A DNA stretch of 64,000 nucleotides from Fulvimarina endophytica. GTDB lineage: Bacteria; Pseudomonadota; Alphaproteobacteria; Rhizobiales; Rhizobiaceae. Shown here in pieces: positions 60,527 through 64,000 of the stretch. Position numbers and translations under genes: made by a program. The stretch is from NCBI RefSeq assembly GCF_003403015.1, contig NZ_QURL01000002.1, positions 434,001 to 498,000 on the forward strand. The letters run 5' to 3'. The notes under the pieces were generated by a model. That model saw only the letters and a list, made by a program, of their open reading frames with translations. It had not been told where the DNA came from and searched no databases. Every line of letters begins with the position of its first letter. Position 1 is the first letter of the stretch.

Positions 60527-62347
60527 ATGAGCACAATGCCCGCCAATACGCCGCTTTCGCGCATCCGCAACTTCTCGATCGTCGCCCATATCGACCACGG
60601 GAAGTCGACCCTGGCCGACCGCCTGATCCAGAACACGGGCGGCCTCGAAGTCCGTGACATGAAGGAGCAGGTGCTCGATTCGATGGATATCGAGCGCGAG
60701 CGCGGCATCACGATCAAGGCGCAGACCGTCCGCCTGCACTACACGGCCTCAGATGGGGAGGTCTACGTCCTCAATCTCATCGACACGCCGGGCCATGTGG
60801 ACTTCGCCTACGAGGTCTCGCGCTCGCTTGCCGCATGCGACGGCGCGCTGCTCGTCGTCGACGCGGCGCAAGGGGTCGAGGCGCAGACCCTCGCAAACGT
60901 CTATCTGGCGCTCGACAACGATCTGGAGATCGTTCCCGTCCTCAACAAGATCGACCTGCCGGCGGCCGAACCCGACAAGGTGAAGGAGCAGATCGAGGAC
61001 GTGATCGGCATCGACGCCTCGGACGCCGTGATGATCTCGGCGAAATCCGGCCTCGGCATCGACGACGTGCTCGAAGCCATCGTCAAGCGCCTGCCGGCGC
61101 CCAAGGAAGGCGACAGGGACGCGCCGCTGAAGGCGATGCTCGTCGACTCCTGGTACGACACCTATCTCGGCGTCATCGTTCTCGTGCGCATCATCGACGG
61201 CGAGCTGCGCAAGGGCCAGACCATCCGGATGATGGGAACGGACGCCAAATATCCGGTGGACCGTGTCGGCGTGTTCACGCCGAAGATGGTGCAGGTCGAC
61301 GCGCTCGGGCCGGGCGAGCTCGGTTTCATCACCGCCTCGATCAAGGAAGTGGCCGATACCCGCGTCGGCGATACCATCACCGAGGACAAGCGGCCGACCG
61401 CGACCATGCTGCCGGGCTTCAAGCCGGCCCAGCCTGTCGTCTTCTGCGGCCTCTTTCCGGTGGACGCCGCCGATTTCGACGACCTGCGCGCCGCAATGGG
61501 CAAGCTGCGCCTGAACGACGCCTCCTTTTCCTACGAGATGGAGTCCTCGGCCGCGCTCGGCTTCGGCTTCCGCTGCGGCTTCCTCGGCCTCCTGCATCTC
61601 GAAATCGTCCAGGAACGCCTGTCGCGCGAATTCGATCTCGATCTCATCGCGACCGCCCCCTCCGTCGTCTACGACGTCAAGATGACCAATGGCGACCTGA
61701 TCCAGCTGCACAACCCGGCGGACATGCCGGACGTGGTGAAGGTCGACCATATCGCCGAGCCGTGGATCCGGGCGACGATCCTCACGCCCGACGACTATCT
61801 CGGCGCGATCCTTCAGCTCTGCCAGGAGCGACGCGGCGTGCAGACGGACCTGTCCTATGTGGGCAAGCGCGCGCTCGTCTCCTACGAACTGCCGCTGAAC
61901 GAAGTGGTCTTCGATTTCTACGACCGGCTGAAGTCGATCTCCAAGGGCTATGCGAGCTTCGACTACCAGATGATCGAATATCGCGAGGGCGACCTCGTGA
62001 AGATGGGCATTCTCGTCAATGCCGAGCCGGTGGACGCGCTCGCCATGCTGGTGCATCGGACCCAGGCCGAGAAGCGCGGCCGGGTGATGTGCGAGAAGCT
62101 CAAGGAGCTGATCCCGAACCATCTCTTCAAGATCCCGATCCAGGCCGCGATCGGCGGCAAGGTGATCGCCCGCGAGACCATCTCGGCCCTGCGCAAGGAC
62201 GTGACGGCCAAGTGCTATGGCGGCGACGCCTCGCGCAAGCGCAAGCTCCTCGACAAGCAGAAGGAGGGCAAGAAGCGCATGCGCCAGTTCGGCAAGGTGG
62301 AGATCCCGCAGGAAGCCTTCATCGCCGCCCTCAAGATGGACAGCTGA
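60527..62347 (+). CDS. lepA: Elongation factor 4 (LepA)
   Basis: A 606-residue ribosomal GTPase. From ATG 60527 ([25 protein letters not shown]) it carries G1 [14 protein letters not shown]3 [12 protein letters not shown]4 NKIDLP, and the LepA-specific C-terminus with [24 protein letters not shown] 60536 is an alternative. EF4 binds stalled or pretranslocated ribosomes under stress. It is a stand-alone gene here. Confidence 0.97.
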   Translation: MSTMPANTPLSRIRNFSIVAHIDHGKSTLADRLIQNTGGLEVRDMKEQVLDSMDIERERGITIKAQTVRLHYTASDGEVYVLNLIDTPGHVDFAYEVSRSLAACDGALLVVDAAQGVEAQTLANVYLALDNDLEIVPVLNKIDLPAAEPDKVKEQIEDVIGIDASDAVMISAKSGLGIDDVLEAIVKRLPAPKEGDRDAPLKAMLVDSWYDTYLGVIVLVRIIDGELRKGQTIRMMGTDAKYPVDRVGVFTPKMVQVDALGPGELGFITASIKEVADTRVGDTITEDKRPTATMLPGFKPAQPVVFCGLFPVDAADFDDLRAAMGKLRLNDASFSYEMESSAALGFGFRCGFLGLLHLEIVQERLSREFDLDLIATAPSVVYDVKMTNGDLIQLHNPADMPDVVKVDHIAEPWIRATILTPDDYLGAILQLCQERRGVQTDLSYVGKRALVSYELPLNEVVFDFYDRLKSISKGYASFDYQMIEYREGDLVKMGILVNAEPVDALAMLVHRTQAEKRGRVMCEKLKELIPNHLFKIPIQAAIGGKVIARETISALRKDVTAKCYGGDASRKRKLLDKQKEGKKRMRQFGKVEIPQEAFIAALKMDS

Positions 62348-62779
62348 CACCGGCCTGCCGGCGCACGGGTCCGAGCTAGGGCTCGGCCGATCGGATCGGC
62401 CTCGATGCGGATGGCTTGCGTGCGGTGTCCCGGCGGTGGGGCACGTGCCGCCGGATCAGCGCGCGTCGAACCGATGCCCGTTCCCGCACGCGAAACGGAG
62501 GGCGGAACAGTCCCCATCGTGTCGCAACACGAGCCTCGCTCCGCATCCGCGTTGTTTGCCGCTCCCGCCTCCTCTCGCGCAAGTGATAAGTCTTAAGAAT
62601 GAAATTCTGTCTTCGACGTCTTTCGGGTCTTAAACTCTACGTAGCGATAATGCGCATTTCGGTCTTTATCTTCGACCGATGATCGCTCCAGTTTGTCGCA
62701 GCAGCTGAAATTCTTAGCGAAGCATCAATCGATACTGCCCATTGTTCTCTCGAAACCGTTTTGACGCTGACGAGAAACC
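62348..62779. other. Intergenic region, AT-richer near its right end
   Basis: About 430 bases. The first 60 bases hold a short palindrome GGCCGATC/GATCGGCC (62384-62400) that may end lepA transcripts. From about 62590 to 62740 composition becomes noticeably AT-rich compared with the surroundings, with direct phrases TCTTAA and CTTCGAC repeated; this is likely the promoter region of the EAL gene. No gene or structured RNA was recognised. Confidence 0.45.
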
Positions 62780-64000
62780 ATGATGTCCTCCCTTCCGGAT
62801 GCTGCGAGCCTCGGCGGCTTGTCGATCGATAAAGCCCTCAACAATGTTCGCGCCTATCTTGGAATGGACGTTGCCTATCTCTCCGAATTCGTGGGCGACG
62901 AGATCGTCTTCCGCCACGTCGACGCGCCGGGACTGGATCATCTGATCCGCCCGGGCGACAGCCAAGCGCTCGATTCCGTCTACTGCAAACATATTCTCGA
63001 AGGGCGTTTGCCGGCCCTTATTCCCGACACCGCGAACGAGCCTGTCGCGGTCGGGATGCCGATCACGGCCGCGGTGCCGATCGGCTCGCATATGAGCCTC
63101 CCGATCCGCCTGCCGGACGGCGAGATCTACGGCATGTTCTGCTGCCTCAGCGCCCGGCCAAACCCCTCTCTCAACCAGCGCGATCTCGCCTTGATGCGCA
63201 TGTTCGCCGATCTTGCGGCCGAGCGGATCGCCGATCGGGTGATGACCGAGCGCGAGCATGCCGGTATTCGCCAGAGGGTCCTTCAGATGCTGGACGAGGA
63301 CGGGTTCGATCTCGTCTACCAGCCGATCGTCGATCTCGGATCGGGCCGTGTCGCGGGGTTCGAATGCCTGTCGCGGTTTGCATCCGAGCCGTATCGCGCG
63401 CCCAATCTCTGGTTCGAGGAGGCGCGGCTCGTGGATCTCGGCGAGGAGCTCGAACTTGCAGCGATTCGCCGGGCCCTGGAGCGGCTGGCCAGCCTGCCGG
63501 ACGACGTCTACCTGTCGGTCAACGCGTCCCCGGACGTCATCACCGGTCACAGGCTCGTTCCGCTTCTCCTTTCCGTCGAAAGCCGGCACCTGAAGCGCCT
63601 CGTCCTCGAAGTCACCGAGCACCACGTCGTGCCCGATTACGGAAAGCTCCACGAGAAGCTCGACCCCTTGAGGCTGGCCGGCGTCCGTCTCGCCGTCGAC
63701 GATGCGGGCGCGGGCTATTCCAGCCTCAGCCATATCCTCCAGCTGCGCCCCGACATCATCAAGCTCGACATGAAACTCGTGCGCGACATCGATACCGATC
63801 CGAGCCGGCGCTCGCTCGCGGCCGCGATCGTCCATTTCGCCCGGGAGATCGGCGTGACGGTCGTCGCCGAGGGCATCGAGACGGAAAGCGAGGAAGCGGT
63901 GTTGCGCCTGCTCGAGATCGGAAAGGGCCAGGGCTACCGGCTCGGACGGCCCGCGGACTTCCGGGCGGCGCTGGCACGTCTCGGCATCACCGAAAGTCTC
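62780..64000 (+). CDS. GAF-EAL cyclic-di-GMP phosphodiesterase, cut by window edge
   Basis: At least 407 codons from ATG 62780, open to the right edge. Residues about 10-155 look like a GAF sensor domain. The EAL domain begins at about residue 165 (GFDLVYQPIVDLGSG); catalytic or metal residues are visible: Glu of ECLSRF (the EAL site reads ECL), Asn in LSVNASPDV, Glu in LVLEVTEHHV, the Asp pair in VDDAGAGYSS, Lys in IIKLDMKLV and Glu in VVAEGIETESE. The residues needed for c-di-GMP hydrolysis appear complete despite the altered EAL and DDFGTG motifs. Only the last few residues are probably missing. Confidence 0.88.
   Translation, partial: MMSSLPDAASLGGLSIDKALNNVRAYLGMDVAYLSEFVGDEIVFRHVDAPGLDHLIRPGDSQALDSVYCKHILEGRLPALIPDTANEPVAVGMPITAAVPIGSHMSLPIRLPDGEIYGMFCCLSARPNPSLNQRDLALMRMFADLAAERIADRVMTEREHAGIRQRVLQMLDEDGFDLVYQPIVDLGSGRVAGFECLSRFASEPYRAPNLWFEEARLVDLGEELELAAIRRALERLASLPDDVYLSVNASPDVITGHRLVPLLLSVESRHLKRLVLEVTEHHVVPDYGKLHEKLDPLRLAGVRLAVDDAGAGYSSLSHILQLRPDIIKLDMKLVRDIDTDPSRRSLAAAIVHFAREIGVTVVAEGIETESEEAVLRLLEIGKGQGYRLGRPADFRAALARLGITESL

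Noticed and set aside
1..64000. tRNA genes, CRISPR arrays, insertion sequences or prophage
   Set aside because: No tRNA cloverleaf-like stretch, regularly spaced repeat array, transposase, integrase or phage structural gene was found on reading both strands.

Overview
This is a GC-rich, densely coded stretch of chromosome from an alphaproteobacterium. The order Hyphomicrobiales (Rhizobiales) fits best: there are an Omp25/Omp31-type outer-membrane porin, DUF2336, DUF2585 and DUF1127 proteins, a LysR/DUF1127 divergent pair, HWE-family histidine kinase architecture, an alpha-type 6S RNA next to 5-formyltetrahydrofolate cyclo-ligase, and short palindromic intergenic repeats. The carotenoid genes crtZ, crtX and crtW suggest a pigmented, possibly aurantimonad-like, organism; that family-level placement is inference. 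No tRNA, rRNA, CRISPR array, integrase, transposase or prophage was seen. About 63 protein genes are called, two of them cut by the window edges.

Layout. 1-5.8 kb: edge fragment, then an alternative haem-copper oxidase cluster (CtaG-like assembly factor, CopD-like membrane protein, DUF2231 on the other strand, subunit II, a fused subunit I+III, a small fourth subunit). Several residues that normally bind CuA or line the proton channels are replaced. 5.9-13.3 kb: DUF2336, flavin reductase-like and nitroreductase-like proteins, a secreted protein, ThiE-like and Sel1-repeat proteins, EF-P and SuhB. 13.4-17.6 kb: a non-flagellar MotA/ExbB plus OmpA-tailed stator pair, then a periplasmic sorbosone-dehydrogenase-like protein with a small cytochrome c. 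17.6-24.9 kb: small periplasmic protein, MsbA-like ABC exporter, L31, an AaeB/X/A-like efflux operon and the porin.

25.0-28.6 kb: the carotenoid genes crtZ, DUF2585, crtX and crtW, pointing to glycosylated ketocarotenoids; the upstream pathway (crtE/B/I/Y) is not in the window. 28.6-33.3 kb: hslV, 6S RNA with fthC, a CAP-domain lipoprotein, a glutathione transferase, a YmdB-type phosphoesterase and cytochrome b561. 33.5-38.1 kb: a sensory locus made of a free-standing LOV photoreceptor, divergent from a CheB-CheR-PAS-HWE kinase hybrid, translationally coupled to a single receiver domain. 38.2-41.4 kb: ccmC-ccmD-ccmG (without ccmA/B) and cobQ. 41.4-49.4 kb: transporters, PhzF, a hexapeptide acetyltransferase, a small membrane protein with SCO1, a CPA-type antiporter and prmA.

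49.6-58.8 kb: aminopeptidase P, a cupin resembling manganese hydroxynitrile lyases, moaD-moaE, serB, miaA (apparently starting at CTG), xseA, a pentapeptide-repeat protein and the LysR/DUF1127 pair. 58.9-64 kb: a split CYTH/CHAD pair, lepA and an EAL-domain protein running off the right end.

Most promising for follow-up: the altered-ligand cytochrome oxidase, the split LOV/CheB-CheR/HWE signalling locus, the cupin with a natural His at the position of an engineered activity-raising change, and the CTG-initiated miaA. No wholly new defence or mobile system was found.
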